Below the pieces are notes generated by a model. That model was not told the origin of the DNA, searched no databases, and saw only the letters and a list, made by a program, of their open reading frames with translations. The position numbers and the translations under genes were made by a program. Positions 42,060-51,599 of a stretch of 64,000 bases of DNA are shown in pieces. Each line of letters starts with the position of its first letter. The stretch's first letter is position 1. This DNA comes from Rhizomys pruinosus (Eukaryota > Chordata > Mammalia > Rodentia > Spalacidae), in the NCBI GenBank assembly GCA_009823505.1, contig VZQC01005680.1, positions 4,026,689 to 4,090,688 of the forward strand, given 5' to 3'.

Positions 42060-42238
42060 CTCACTGATTTGGTGAGGCCGGCTGGGAGCCCCAGGGATCT
42101 GCCTGTCTCAGTTTCCCCAGTGCTGGGACTACCAGTGTTACCACCACACTGGGCTTCTTACATGGATGCTGGAAATGGTGTCAGGCCCTCATCCTAATAG
42201 GCAAACACTTTACCAACTGAGCTCTTCCTTAGCCCCTT
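42060..42238 (-). repeat. B4-type SINE
   Basis: AGGGATCTGCCTGTCTCAG, AGTGCTGGGACTACCAGTG and CTTTACCAACTGAGCTCTTCC. Confidence 0.7.
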
Positions 42239-42490
42239 AATTAAACCTGTTAATTTAGCTTCTTTTTGAAATCTCTTGGCAGGGCATCAGACAGGAAAAT
42301 TCTCCTGGACACAACTATGGATTTCACTCTGCTGGGTAGAACAGTTCTCCCGTGGATATGAACCAGGCTATCAAGCTGCTTTGTTCTCCCAGGGTGCAGG
42401 CAGGGTTCCTGCTCCTGTGGATAGGCTAGGATGTGGACTCACCTACCCAAATCCCTTCATAAGAAAGTCGCTACAAGACCAACAAACTAA

Positions 42491-42622
42491 CCAGGCATGG
42501 TGGTGCACACCTTTAATCCCAATAGAGGATTAATGGTGCAGAGGCAGGCAGATCTCTGAGAGATAGAGGCCGGCCTGGTGTATATAGTGAGATCCAGACC
42601 AGTAGGAGCTACAGGGCAGGCC
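42491..42622 (+). repeat. B1 SINE, diverged
   Basis: CCAGGCATGGTGGTGCACACC, GAGGCAGGCAGATCTCTGAG and GAGATCCAGACCAGTAGGAG. Confidence 0.82.
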
Positions 42623-43155
42623 TATTAAAATCCAAACAAGCAAATGATCAGCAAGCCAATGTGGAATCCTTTGCCTGAAAGCCTTTCCCTTACACTTTCC
42701 TCTGACGTGTCTGGAATTGTAGCCTCACAAATACACCCGAGCCGTGATATGCAAACCCATAACATTTATACTTTAAAATGTCAGACCTTTGAGTTAAAAA
42801 ACAGACTTTAAAGGGCTGGAGAGCCTGGCAATTTATCAGGGCTCCCTGTTCAGAATGGAAGTGCTGAGTGGTTTGCTGGGTCTCGATACACAGATGGATG
42901 TGGCTGGGCATAATTACTTTTTGTCTGTGGTACTCAAGCATCCATTTGTCTGGTTTTCCACAAATCCCCCTTTTGTAATTTATTGTTTGGCATTTGGTAG
43001 TTACAACACAATATTGCAGTGGGTCTTCAAATCACTTGAAAATATTTTTCTTTATTCTTGAGAACTTCACACATATATACAATGAAATATGATCATACCC
43101 ACCCCTCCTTTCTGCACTCCAACTCTGCCTGTATCCTCCCAATATGCCCCCATCT
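42623..43155. other. Repeat-poor stretch
   Basis: No recognised repeat or gene. GGCTGGGCATAATTACTTTTTG around 42902-42923 contains a palindromic TAATTA homeodomain-type core. Confidence 0.4.
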
Positions 43156-43157
43156 GA

Positions 43158-43308
43158 CATTTTTTGGAGAAAGGATCTCACTAGGTAGCCCATCTGGTAT
43201 GGAATTTGATTTGTAGACAGACTGGCCTTGATCTCCCAGCAATCTGCCTGCCTCTGCTTCCTGAGTGCTAGGTTTAAAAGTGTGTGCTACCACACTCAGT
43301 AACTTCAT
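43158..43308 (-). repeat. B1 SINE
   Basis: TTTTTTGGAGAAAGGATCTC, GGAATTTGATTTGTAGACAG and TGAGTGCTAGGTTTAAAAGTG. Confidence 0.82.
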
Positions 43309-43317
43309 GCTTTCTAA

Positions 43318-43518
43318 ATATATATTTTAATTTTTTAATTTTATGTGTATCAGTTTTGCATGCATGTAAGTATACGTACCACGTGTGAGCAGAGCTTGAG
43401 GAGGCCAGAAGGGGGCGTCAGATCCTCTAGCATTGAATCACAGGTGCTAGAAACTGAACTTGAGTCCTTTGCAAGGGCAGCAACTGCTCTTAACAGCCAA
43501 GCCACCCTCCAGTCCTTC
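43318..43518 (-). repeat. B2 SINE
   Basis: TTTTATGTGTATCAGTTTTGC, GAGGCCAGAAGGGGGCGTC and TTAACAGCCAAGCCACCCTCC. Confidence 0.82.
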
Positions 43519-43910
43519 TTCCCTCTTTTGGGATAACCTACTAAACCTATTTACAAGTGCCTGTATGTCCCAGGATGTGCAGCTCTCCGCTGGAACATGG
43601 GATCCTACTAGTGTCCACATTGTCACCAAAGAATGAGTCTCCCCTTCCCCAGCAACTGCCCACTGCCAGTATCTCCTCAGTAGAGATGGGACCCAGAGAA
43701 TATCTACCCCATCTATGCTTGAACTATGGCTGGCTTGGTCTCGTGTAGGTCACCACAGAGACTTCGTGAGTGCATGGATGTGGTCACCATGCCATGCCCA
43801 GCAGACAGCATTTCACAGCCCTCCTCCCTGTCCTCTGGCTCTGACATTCTTACCTACTCTGAAATCTGAACTCGTCCCTGAGCCTTGGAGGGAGGAGGGT
43901 ATAAATTATG
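43519..43910. other. No feature recognised
   Basis: Unassigned sequence. Confidence 0.4.
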
Positions 43911-43913
43911 AGA

Positions 43914-43966
<53 letters not shown>
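43911..43966. repeat. (GA)n microsatellite
   Basis: About 27 GA units with one interruption (GAGAGAGGGAGAGA). Confidence 0.97.
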
Positions 43967-43970
<4 letters not shown>

Positions 43971-44265
43971 GACGTGTGCACACAAGTGTGGAGACCAGAG
44001 GACGCTTCACTGACATTCCCTGGGCCCCACCCACATGCTACTTTTTTCAAATAGGGTCTCTCACTGGCCTGAAACTTACCAACTCATCTAGGCTATCTGA
44101 GCAAACCCCATAGATCCACCCGTCTCTTTTTTCTCTAGCTACGGGGTTGTATGTGACATGACATAGCACATGACATCATGTCCTGCTTTTATTACATGGG
44201 TTCTGGGGATGAAACTCAGGTCCTTATGTTTGAAAGACAAACGCTCTACCAACTGAGGCATTTTA
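43967..44265 (-). repeat. B4-type SINE
   Basis: GTGTGGAGACCAGAGGACGC, GGCCTGAAACTTACCAACTC and AAACGCTCTACCAACTGAGG. Confidence 0.7.
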
Positions 44266-44425
44266 AGACAGGGTCTCCTTAGAGCAGGCTGTAGGAAATC
44301 CAGCTCGAGTTGCATGCTGGCTTTATGATTAGAGGCCCTGCCCCAAGCAGGAGCAAGCAGCATGGCCTAGGTGAGTGATGCTGGGTGGGGCAAGGTGTGC
44401 AGTAGTGCAGAATTGGGAGACTTCT

Positions 44426-44463
44426 GATTGGTCCTGGGAACTGACGTCATTTGGTTTATAAAA
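44426..44463 (+). promoter_or_regulatory. CCAAT/CRE/TATA cluster (candidate promoter)
   Basis: GATTGG (reverse CCAAT) at 44426-44431, full palindromic CRE TGACGTCA at 44442-44449 and TTTATAAAA at 44455-44463, at spacings plausible for a pol II core promoter. Transcription would start near 44490. A donor-like CAGGTGAGA lies about 215 bases downstream of that. Function is inferred; a forgotten LTR promoter is an alternative. Confidence 0.35.
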
Positions 44464-44489
44464 GCAAGCTGTGGCAAGGAGTAAATTTG

Positions 44490-44710
44490 AATTTCATAGT
44501 AACATCATCACGAAATTCCTGGCCGTTATTTTTATTATTGCGTGCATACAGGCTAAGGCAGGCCTGCATTTTGTTTGGGTGGCCAGTGGGTTGGAAAGAG
44601 ATTCCTTTGCAGATCACCAATCTGGGTAGCTGGTGTTGTGAGTGGGTATTGGCTGAAGGGAGGCAATCAGCCATCAGCCTGAAATCCCTGTCCAGGCTCT
44701 GGGCAGGTGA
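44490..44710 (+). other. Putative first exon downstream of the TATA box
   Basis: Repeat-free sequence between the predicted start and GGGCAGGTGAGAAG (donor consensus CAG/GTGAGA near 44705). The 110-codon frame at 44451-44783 has no known domain and would be cut by this donor, so a non-coding 5' exon is likelier than a protein exon. Very tentative. Confidence 0.2.
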
Positions 44711-44924
44711 GAAGTCACAGCCAAGAGTGGAACATGTGTCTTGTGGGTCCAGGTTAAGAGCCCAAGTTGAAATTACCACTTAGGCTAGGCTACGGGAAGT
44801 AACTGGCTGGTCTCTGCGCTGAGAAGCCAGCTTCCCACGGTGTCTGCAAAGCAGGCGCTGTGTCCCCATCCCCCTTAGCAGGGCCGAGTGGCCCCTGTTC
44901 AGCATAAAGCTTCCTACACCAAGG

Positions 44925-45083
44925 TGGCCTTGAACTCACAGAGATCGCCTGCCTCTGCCTCCTGAGTGCTGGGCTTAAAGACAGTTCTTAAAGACACATC
45001 TGCCATGTGGATGCTGGGAATCAAACCTGGGGCCTCTGCAAGAGCATCAGTACTCTTAACCGCTGAGCCATCTCTCCAGTCCC
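44925..45083 (-). repeat. B2-B1 junction, second example
   Basis: On the minus strand a B2 head (CTGGAGAGATGGCTCAGCGG..CATGGCAGATGTGTCTTTAAG) continues as B1 (CCCAGCACTCAGGAGGCAG..GAGTTCAAGGCCACC), truncated at its 3' side. The B2 break point is similar to that at 35371, but the B1 start differs. Confidence 0.65.
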
Positions 45084-45099
45084 ACAAATAATTTTCTTT

Positions 45100-45263
45100 A
45101 TTTTTTTTCCTTTTTTTTGATATTTTTGAAATAGGGTCTCTCTTTTAGTACCAGCTGTCCTTGAGCTTGCTCTATAGACCAGGCTGGCCTTGAACTCACA
45201 GAGATCCACCTACCTTTGCCTCCCAAGTGCTGGGATCAAAGGCACACACCACCACACCTGGCT
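45100..45263 (-). mobile_element. B1 SINE with 13-bp TSD
   Basis: TTTTTGAAATAGGGTCTCTC..GGCACACACCACCACACC. ATAATTTTCTTTA at 45087-45099 and 45264-45276. Confidence 0.9.
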
Positions 45264-45524
45264 ATAATTTTCTTTAAAAAGGTGATTCTAAAATATTCAG
45301 AACAAAATCTACTGTAGTTCTAACTTCAGCAGATCAAATCCTTACTCTCTTATAGCTAGGACTCCTTTGCTACACAGGAACTGCTGTCCTGGTCACCTGG
45401 TGTTTGGGATTTACTCTTTGTATTTGTTTCCTTGTATGGAAATTCTGTCCTGATTTGGCTCCTTATTCCCATTCACTTGAGATCTTTTTGCTTTCTGTTT
45501 AGACACTAAGGATGTTTGTCCATT
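45264..45524. other. No feature recognised
   Basis: Single-copy-looking sequence. Confidence 0.4.
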
Positions 45525-45570
45525 TTCAGCGGCCGTGATGAAATGCCCAAGGTTGGGTAACTTAAATGAA

Positions 45571-45720
45571 AGAGCCAGACATGGTAGCACACGCCTTTAA
45601 TCCCAGCACTCAGGAGGCAGAGGCAGGTGGATTTTTGTGAGTTTGAGGCCAGCCTGATCTACATAAAGAGTTCCAAGCCAGCCAGGGTTACAGTGAAATC
45701 CTGTCTCAAAAACAAAAACA
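45571..45720 (+). repeat. B1 SINE
   Basis: CAGACATGGTAGCACACGCC..GAGGCCAGCCTGATCTAC..CCTGTCTCAAAAACAAAAAC. Confidence 0.9.
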
Positions 45721-45721
45721 A

Positions 45722-45870
45722 GCTGGGTGTGGTGCCGCACGCCTTTAATCCTAGCACTTGGGAGGCAGAAGCAGGTGGATCTCTATGAGTACAAGACCAG
45801 CCTGGTCTATAGAGTGAGTTCCAGGACAGCTGGAGCTACAGGGAGACCTTGTCTCAAAAAAACAAACAAA
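45722..45870 (+). repeat. B1 SINE, tandem to the previous
   Basis: GCTGGGTGTGGTGCCGCACG..GACCAGCCTGGTCTATAGAG..TTGTCTCAAAAAAAC. Confidence 0.92.
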
Positions 45871-46010
45871 AAAAATCGCAAAAAAAAAACTAACAGAAGT
45901 AAGAGACAAGCCAAAAAAAGACACAAAACCCTACCCTCTAGGCCGCGAAATAAGGACACAAATCCTACACAAGTCGACCAACCAAGACGAAACAACCGAT
46001 AATTTGTTCC
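45871..46010. other. A-rich, G-poor anomalous patch after a B1 tail
   Basis: Starts as the B1 A tail (AAAAAAAATCGCAAAAAAAAA) and continues for about 110 bases rich in A and C with little G or T (ACACAAAACCCTACCCTC, AAGACGAAACAACCGATAA). It matches nothing I recognise and could be low-quality sequence. Confidence 0.5.
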
Positions 46011-46407
46011 ATTCATAGTTTTAACTATTAACTATTAAATGCCTTGACATTTCAATCCAATATATGACAGCACCATTGCATTAGCTTATGGCAAGGGCCC
46101 CCTGGGTGTCTATATCACATCATTACAGAAGGCTGTCTGTCATTCCTAGTCTTTATAACAATTCTCTTGTGAAAAGTGGCTGCAGTTTTTCAAGAACTAG
46201 GTTAATTTCTCATGCCAATTGCCCATAGTGATTTTCCACTCAGTTTGACCTTCTAAACAATCTACCATTTCTCACATCACCATACTAGGGACCAAGAAAA
46301 GATTCTAATACATGACCCTTTGAGGGCGACCCTCAAGCCACAGGCAAACCATAAAGGGGCAATATGAAGAGGAAATGGTGGGCATCGTTAACCTCAGAGA
46401 ACGTACA

Positions 46408-46765
46408 TGGTGTGTACTTCTCTGTTGCTGTGATAAAACACAATGACCAAGGTAACTTATAGAAGGAAGAGGTTTTTAGGTTTACAGTTCGAGAGGGATC
46501 AGAGTCCATCATAGCAGGGTGTCCTGGCTGTGGATATGGCTGGAGTAGAAATCCAAGAGCTCACATCTTTAAGCACTTGCAGGAAGCAGAGAGAAAGAAC
46601 AAGCTGGAAGTGAGGCAAGGCTATGAACTCTCAAAGCCCACACCCAGTGACATCCTTCTTCCAACAGGCCACCCCTTCCAAACCTTCACAAACAATCACC
46701 AACAGGGCCAAGTGTTCAAATGATTAGAGCCTGTGGGAAACATTCTCATTCAAACCACCCACATT
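46408..46765. mobile_element. URR1-type hAT MITE
   Basis: CTTCTCTGTTGCTGTGATAA, CACAATGACCAAGGTAAC, GAACTCTCAAAGCCCAC, GGGCCAAGTGTTCAAATG and ATTCTCATTCAAACCACCC. Confidence 0.85.
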
Positions 46766-47002
46766 GGGGTAGCCAGAGCCAAGTTTGCACTGTGCAGAAG
46801 CATCGATAAAGAGAAGGCAGCTGGGGATGTGAGGCTGACAATAAGCTAGTAGGAGAGGCTGACCGGGAGACGGTGAGATAGTTTCCTTCTGAAATATCAC
46901 CTACTACTGGCTGAAAATACAGATATCCATATTGTTTAAGTCTGCTGAATTTACATTTTCTTCCACACATGCTGCTAGAAAAGAATTTAAAATTTCACAC
47001 CT
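46766..47002. other. No feature recognised
   Basis: Short unassigned interval. Confidence 0.4.
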
Positions 47003-47003
47003 G

Positions 47004-47158
47004 GGGCTGGAGAGCTCAGCAGTTAAGAGCATTGGCTGGTCTTACAGAGGACCCAAGTTCAGTTCCCAGCACCCACATGGTGGTTAATAACTGCCTATGA
47101 CTACAGCTACAGGGGATTTGATGCCCTCTTTTGGCCTCTTGAAGCACTGCAACCCTGT

Positions 47159-47191
<33 letters not shown>

Positions 47192-47225
47192 TAAAATAAC
47201 AAAATACACCTTTAAAAAATAAAAT
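47004..47225 (+). repeat. B2 SINE with (CA)n
   Basis: GGGGCTGGAGAGCTCAGCAG, GTTCAGTTCCCAGCACCC, CTCTTTTGGCCTCTTGAAG and (CA)n at 47163-47190. Confidence 0.88.
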
Positions 47226-47382
47226 AAGTACCACACATATAACACTTTTCTGGAGGACTAGAAAAGAATGCTGAATTTAGAGGACAGAGTCCTTGGGTTT
47301 TGATTCATATTTCAGCACTTTTTTCAGCTTTAGTTCTCTTTTAAACTTAGTTTTTCCTACTGTTAGAGAAAGATCTCTGGAG

Positions 47383-47543
47383 GGCTGGATAGATGGTTCA
47401 AATATTAAAAGCATTTCCTATTGTTGCAGAGGATGCAAGTTCAACTCTCCCATGGTGGCTAACAATTGCCTGTAACTCCAGCTTCAGGTGATCTGATGCC
47501 TTCTTTTGGCTTCCACGGGCACTGTATTAACATGGTATGTATA

Positions 47544-47575
<32 letters not shown>

Positions 47576-47612
47576 AATAAAATAATACAAATAAATCTTC
47601 AAAAAATTAAAA
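47383..47612 (+). repeat. B2 SINE with (CA)n
   Basis: GGGCTGGATAGATGGTTC, CTGTAACTCCAGCTTCAGG, (CA)n near 47547-47572 and an AATAAATC tail. Confidence 0.85.
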
Positions 47613-47758
47613 ATATGGGTCAATAAAGTTAGAACCAGTTAACATTCTCTGTGTGCGAACACTGTATTTAGAAGAGGTTTGTCTTAAATACTGTGTGTTT
47701 GCTCTCATCTCTATGTCCTAAACTTGAAAGAGTCATAAAATCATACATGTACAGATGA

Positions 47759-48050
47759 CAGGTGCTCTACCCTGAGTCACAACTCCAGCCCCTCACTGGA
47801 GGATTCTAGGCAGATACGCTATCACTTAGCTACATCCCAGCCCCTCACTGGGGGATTCCAGGCGGGTGCTCTACCACTGAGCCACACCCCAGCCCCTCAC
47901 TGGGGATTCTAGGCAGATCCTCTACCACTGAGTCATACCCCAGCTTCTCACTGGGGGAGTCTAGGCAGGAGCTCCACCACTGGGCCACACCGAGGCCCCT
48001 CACTGGGGGATTCTAGGCAGGTGCTCTGCTGCAGAACCACACTCCCAGTT
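47759..48050 (-). repeat. ID-derived tandem array 2 (52-53-bp unit)
   Basis: Five to six reversed copies of the same monomer as at 23.8 kb: CTCTACCACTGAGCCACACC, CCAGCCCCTCACTGGGGGA, TTCTAGGCAG. Individual monomers are more diverged than in array 1. Confidence 0.92.
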
Positions 48051-48054
48051 CTTT

Positions 48055-48745
48055 TTGTAATTTTTACTTTGAGATAGTGTCTCATTAAACTGCCCACTTT
48101 CATTAATTGGGGATCTATAAACTTGGTTCCACCCTTATCTTATCAGAGAATCTTGTCCTTTGAACCCTAGGCCTCAAATATCTCATACACCCAATGCTAA
48201 TTAGACTTCTCATTAGGATAAGAATATGAATACACTGTGTTCAGGACTTTGGTTTGCTCATTCAAGCACACCTACATTCATTCACTATTTTGGGTCAAGG
48301 GCAAGTTGGGATCCTAAGGTCATCTGCCCAGGTCACAAAAGCACATTGTTCAGAGTGAGCTTGTTTACATTATAAATAGTAACTTTTTCTAGTCAGTTTA
48401 TTTGGAGAAAAAAAAAAATAAACAGTAACTTTTTAGTTGCAAGGTTAACTAAAAGTCAGTAGTTCAGATTCTGTCCATTTTGTAAAGGTCATTCCTATGC
48501 ATAGGAATCTGAGGGGCACATTTTACATTCAAATCAGAGCACTGAGTAGTCTACCAACTGAGCTACATCTCCAGCCTCCAAATGTATAGCAACAGTATCC
48601 AGCTGTCTAGACAGCACCTGGGTGTCCCATGATTTGATTCAGTTTTCCCAAGTAGTAACTACTATGTAGCCCAGATTGTTCTTGAACTTTCAATCCTCCT
48701 GTCTCAGGTTCCTGAGGTGAACTATAAGCCTGATAAGTGTACATT
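48055..48745 (-). repeat. B1-like SINE split by the 5S-headed composite
   Basis: Right piece (48655-48745) reads on the minus strand ACCTGAGACAGGAGGATTG..TCAAGAACAATCTGGGCTACATAG; left piece (48055-48103) continues with GAGACACTATCTCAAAG and an A-rich linker into ID array 2. Together they are one 7SL-like unit followed by ID monomers. Confidence 0.7.
48104..48650 (-). repeat. 5S-headed composite repeat, copy 2
   Basis: Colinear with 32585-33084. On the minus strand: only the 3' end of the 5S-like part (GGGACACCCAGGTGCTGTC), then a tRNA-like module with a clear A box (GGAGATGTAGCTCAGTTGG, 48579 to 48550), then the ~400-base body. An extra ~45-base segment with an A-run lies near 48385-48430. 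Confidence 0.8.
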
Positions 48746-48749
48746 TTTT

Positions 48750-49375
48750 AATATTTGTAGGTGCAGAGATTAATAAAAAGCACATTGTTTTCTTAAAGAA
48801 CTGTCTCAATCTTCATAATTTTTTCATCAGATGTTATTCTTTTTTTCCAAATAATGGATAAAAAAGTACAACGTATTTGCTATTTGTAATCTGCTATTTG
48901 GGAGAAGAGAGTTCTTTGGGATTGTTTTTGTGATTGTTTTTGGTGGCTGTAACATTCTGAAATGTTGCAAACCATCGAAATCACAGTGGGAGGTGTTGTC
49001 CTTAAAAGCCTCTTTTGCTTGTTCTACCTGGTACAGAAGCCAGGATATACGGCTCTGGGAGTGCTGAGTGCTATGAACTTGGACAGTGGCCAGGAAGTAT
49101 CTGCGCAGCAGGAGTAACCCACATAGTGCCTTTCAACCCTGCTGCTCCACCTGGGAGGACTGAGGTATACAGGGAAATTTGCTTTTCACAAGTCCCATCT
49201 GTCAGGTCTGTCTGCACAGTGTCACCAGGCAGGAAGCCATTGGCTCAGCCGGGATGTCTCCACTATGAGGCAGTGAGAGAACTCTGGGCAGAAGATGGGG
49301 TCAGGAGTGACCATGTGGCTCACCCTGCTTTCCTGTCTCCTCTTTCCTGTTTGTAGGCTGACATTAAAGATTAGA
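48750..49375. other. Repeat-poor stretch with a 113-codon frame
   Basis: No recognised repeat. The plus-strand frame 49015-49356 has no domain I recognise. TCTTTCCTGTTTGTAG/G at about 49343-49358 is an acceptor-like motif and CATTAAAG follows, but nothing links these to a gene. Confidence 0.3.
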
Positions 49376-49485
49376 GCTTTTTTTGTGTGTCAGGGGAGTT
49401 GTCTGTATGTGTGTGGTGTATACATGTGTGTGCACAGATGCTAGTAATCCCAGTGAGAGATGCTGTCTAAAACAAAGCAAAACAA

Positions 49486-50200
49486 GGAGTGGGAGATTGC
49501 TCAGTGCTTAAGCACTTGCCTTGCAAGCGTAGAGAACAGGAGTTCTGAGCCCAGAGCCCACATAAAGGCCTGGTGGGCATGGCAGCCCATCTGTAAGTCC
49601 AGCCTCAGAAGACAGAGACAAGATCCCCAGAGCCACCTGGCCCCTGGAACTAGCCAGGGGGTGGATGCTCAGTGGTTGAGAGCACTTGCTGCTGTTGAGA
49701 AGACCTCCACATAGGGCATCCCATAACTGCCTAGAACTCCAGCTCCAGGGGATCTGACACCCTCTTCTGGCTTCCTAGGCACCTGCATGTACTTGCACAT
49801 ATATATGCATAGCACATACAACAAACATACACACATATACACACATACATATATAGACACACACAGGCACATAAACACATACAGAAACACACATACACAC
49901 ATAACCAAAAACAAAACAAAACCTTAAAAACATAAAGTGGAAACCAGGTATATCAGTGAGCTCTGTCCTCGATTGAGAGACCCTGCATCAATACATTAGA
50001 AGAGCCATCAAGGATGATTGCTAACATCAACCTTAGGCTTTCACATGAACACACAAACACATGCACACATATCCATACATGAAAAATGTGCATACATACA
50101 GATGCACACACATACCCATATATACTTGTACAGATACAAAAACATGCATGCATACATGCATACACAGATGGACAGGACACACACACACAGCAAAAAAATT
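49486..50200 (+). repeat. B4-type SINE split by a B2
   Basis: B4 head and 7SL-like part at 49486-49655 (GCTCAGTGCTTAAGCACTTG, GGCATGGCAGCCCATCTG), B2 at 49656-49935, B4 tail at 49945-50200 (GAGAGACCCTGCATCAATAC and a long CA-rich end). Confidence 0.7.
49656..49935 (+). repeat. B2 SINE nested in the B4
   Basis: GGGGGTGGATGCTCAGTGG, CTAGAACTCCAGCTCCAGG, CACCCTCTTCTGGCTTCC, then a CA/TA-rich tail. Confidence 0.78.
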
Positions 50201-50204
50201 TCAC

Positions 50205-50300
50205 AAGGTGACAGCTACTGAGAAATGACACCTGAGGTTGAGCTCTGGTACTTACACATTGGCATACATACATGTGCACACACATACATTTGTGAGCACA
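50205..50300 (+). repeat. Duplicated B4 tail
   Basis: GAAATGACACCTGAGGTTGAG plus GTGCACACACATACATTTG, a second B4-like 3' end beside the previous one. Confidence 0.5.
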
Positions 50301-50397
50301 AAGTCCCACACTGGGTAGAAGTAGATCCAGGTTCCCTCTCCAAACATTGTCACTGACTAGGAGAGTATGGCCTTAGATGAAATGTACAAGCTATACT

Positions 50398-50400
<3 letters not shown>

Positions 50401-50448
<48 letters not shown>
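50401..50448. repeat. (CT)n microsatellite
   Basis: 24 CT units. Confidence 0.98.
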
Positions 50449-50451
<3 letters not shown>

Positions 50452-50518
50452 AAGGATAGAATCCAGGGCTTTGCATGTGCTAGGCAAGGCTTTACTACTA
50501 AGCTATACTCCAGTAAGT
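50452..50518 (-). repeat. ID element
   Basis: AATCCAGGGCTTTGCATGTGC..TACTACTAAGCTATACTCCAG is a reversed tRNA-like ID body with B- and A-box regions, complete here unlike the tandem monomers. Confidence 0.7.
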
Positions 50519-50539
50519 TCTTCCTTAAAAGCTATTACA

Positions 50540-50583
50540 TTTTAAATTTAAATTTATTTACTTTGTATGCATGTGTGTGTGCC

Positions 50584-50619
<36 letters not shown>

Positions 50620-50768
50620 AGAGGGTGTATGTGCTATGGCACACATGTGGAAATCAGAGGAAAGCTTGTAGGAGTCAGTTCTCTCCTTCTACCTTGCAGG
50701 TCCCAGGGTCAAACTCAGGTCATCAGTTTGGCAAGCAAGCATCTTTCTGACTGAGGTGTCTCACCAAC
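50540..50768 (-). repeat. RSINE1-type SINE with (GT)n
   Basis: GT run at 50588-50617, TTCTCTCCTTCTACCTTGC, GGTCAAACTCAGGTCATCAG and CTGACTGAGGTGTCTCACC. Confidence 0.82.
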
Positions 50769-50779
50769 AAGGTCAGGTT

Positions 50780-51560
50780 TTTCTTGAAATGAGCCAAGTG
50801 TCATATCCTATCTTCATGGCTGCCATTTTTTTTTCCCATTGAAAGGCCAGGATGAACCATATCTAATATTTTAATTTCAGCTGTGTGTTTTTCAGCACGG
50901 GCCTTTTCATTATGTGAACAAAAGTAGCTGTAGTGGCAGACCAGGAATGTTTTCTTGGGCTCACATGCCCTTTCCTTGAGCATCTGAACACATTGCTCAG
51001 AGTTGGTGTCCTGGGTCTGCACCGTCCTGTGAGCTGGCCCAGTCAGAGCTGCCGGATAAGGCCTCGGAGGGCTCTGGGCACACAGAGCCCAGGATGAGAC
51101 CTGGGCATACGCAGATGGAGAGTTGAGTTCCAGAGTGGCCTGCTGCCCAGGAGAAGCTGGCTCTTGGGGAAAAAGCTGGCTGCTTGCCACATCCCAGGAA
51201 AAGGCCCTCACACCTGGCCCGGCAGCCTCCTCCCCGGGCTGGATTCCAGGTCCTCCAGGCGACTGCACCCCACAGGCTGATTCTTGGCTTGCCATTTGGG
51301 TTTTAGGAAATTTGATTTTGGAAAACACATCTTCCTTACATTCTTTTTAGCTGGTGCCTTTGAAGATGGCATTTAGATAAGGCAATATCCTCATGTAGAA
51401 ACCAATCAGCTTATCCAGTGTGGTTGGTGTGAGAAGCCCCACCACAGCGGACTCTCCTGCTCCCCTGGGCTGAGTTCTGGGTGTCCAGCCCTCTTCTGTT
51501 TTGGACCTGCCAGCTGTTGGTATCACCATGAATCTCTTATCCCCATAACATCTGGTGCTC
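50780..51560 (-). other. Repeat-free block with a 175-codon minus-strand frame
   Basis: The frame 51328-50801 is the longest non-repetitive open frame in the window. It is rich in Ser, Pro, Gln and Ala in its first half and Cys/Lys-rich in its second, with no recognised domain, signal peptide or membrane segment. GC content is higher than the surroundings. Without splice context or homology I treat it as probably incidental. Confidence 0.25.
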
Positions 51561-51599
51561 TCCATGTAACTGCCTTGTGGGACCATAATTGCTCTTATT

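Larger units (their letters stand above)
45525..46365. repeat. Old hAT-type MITE interrupted by two B1s
   Basis: Start GTGATGAAATGCCCAAGGTTGG (45536-45560) and tail AAGCCACAGGCAAACCATAAAG (46335-46357) fit the two halves of an old hAT-Charlie-type element. Between them lie two B1s and an odd A-rich patch. Confidence 0.45.

Noticed and set aside
44451..44783. Treating the 110-codon frame after the TATA box as a protein gene
   Set aside because: Its ATG lies upstream of the expected transcription start, overlaps the CRE/TATA cluster, and the frame is crossed by a donor-like site. No domain is recognised.
50018..50221. His/Thr-rich short frames in CA-rich tails
   Set aside because: Simple translations of B4 SINE tails and CA-rich microsatellite.
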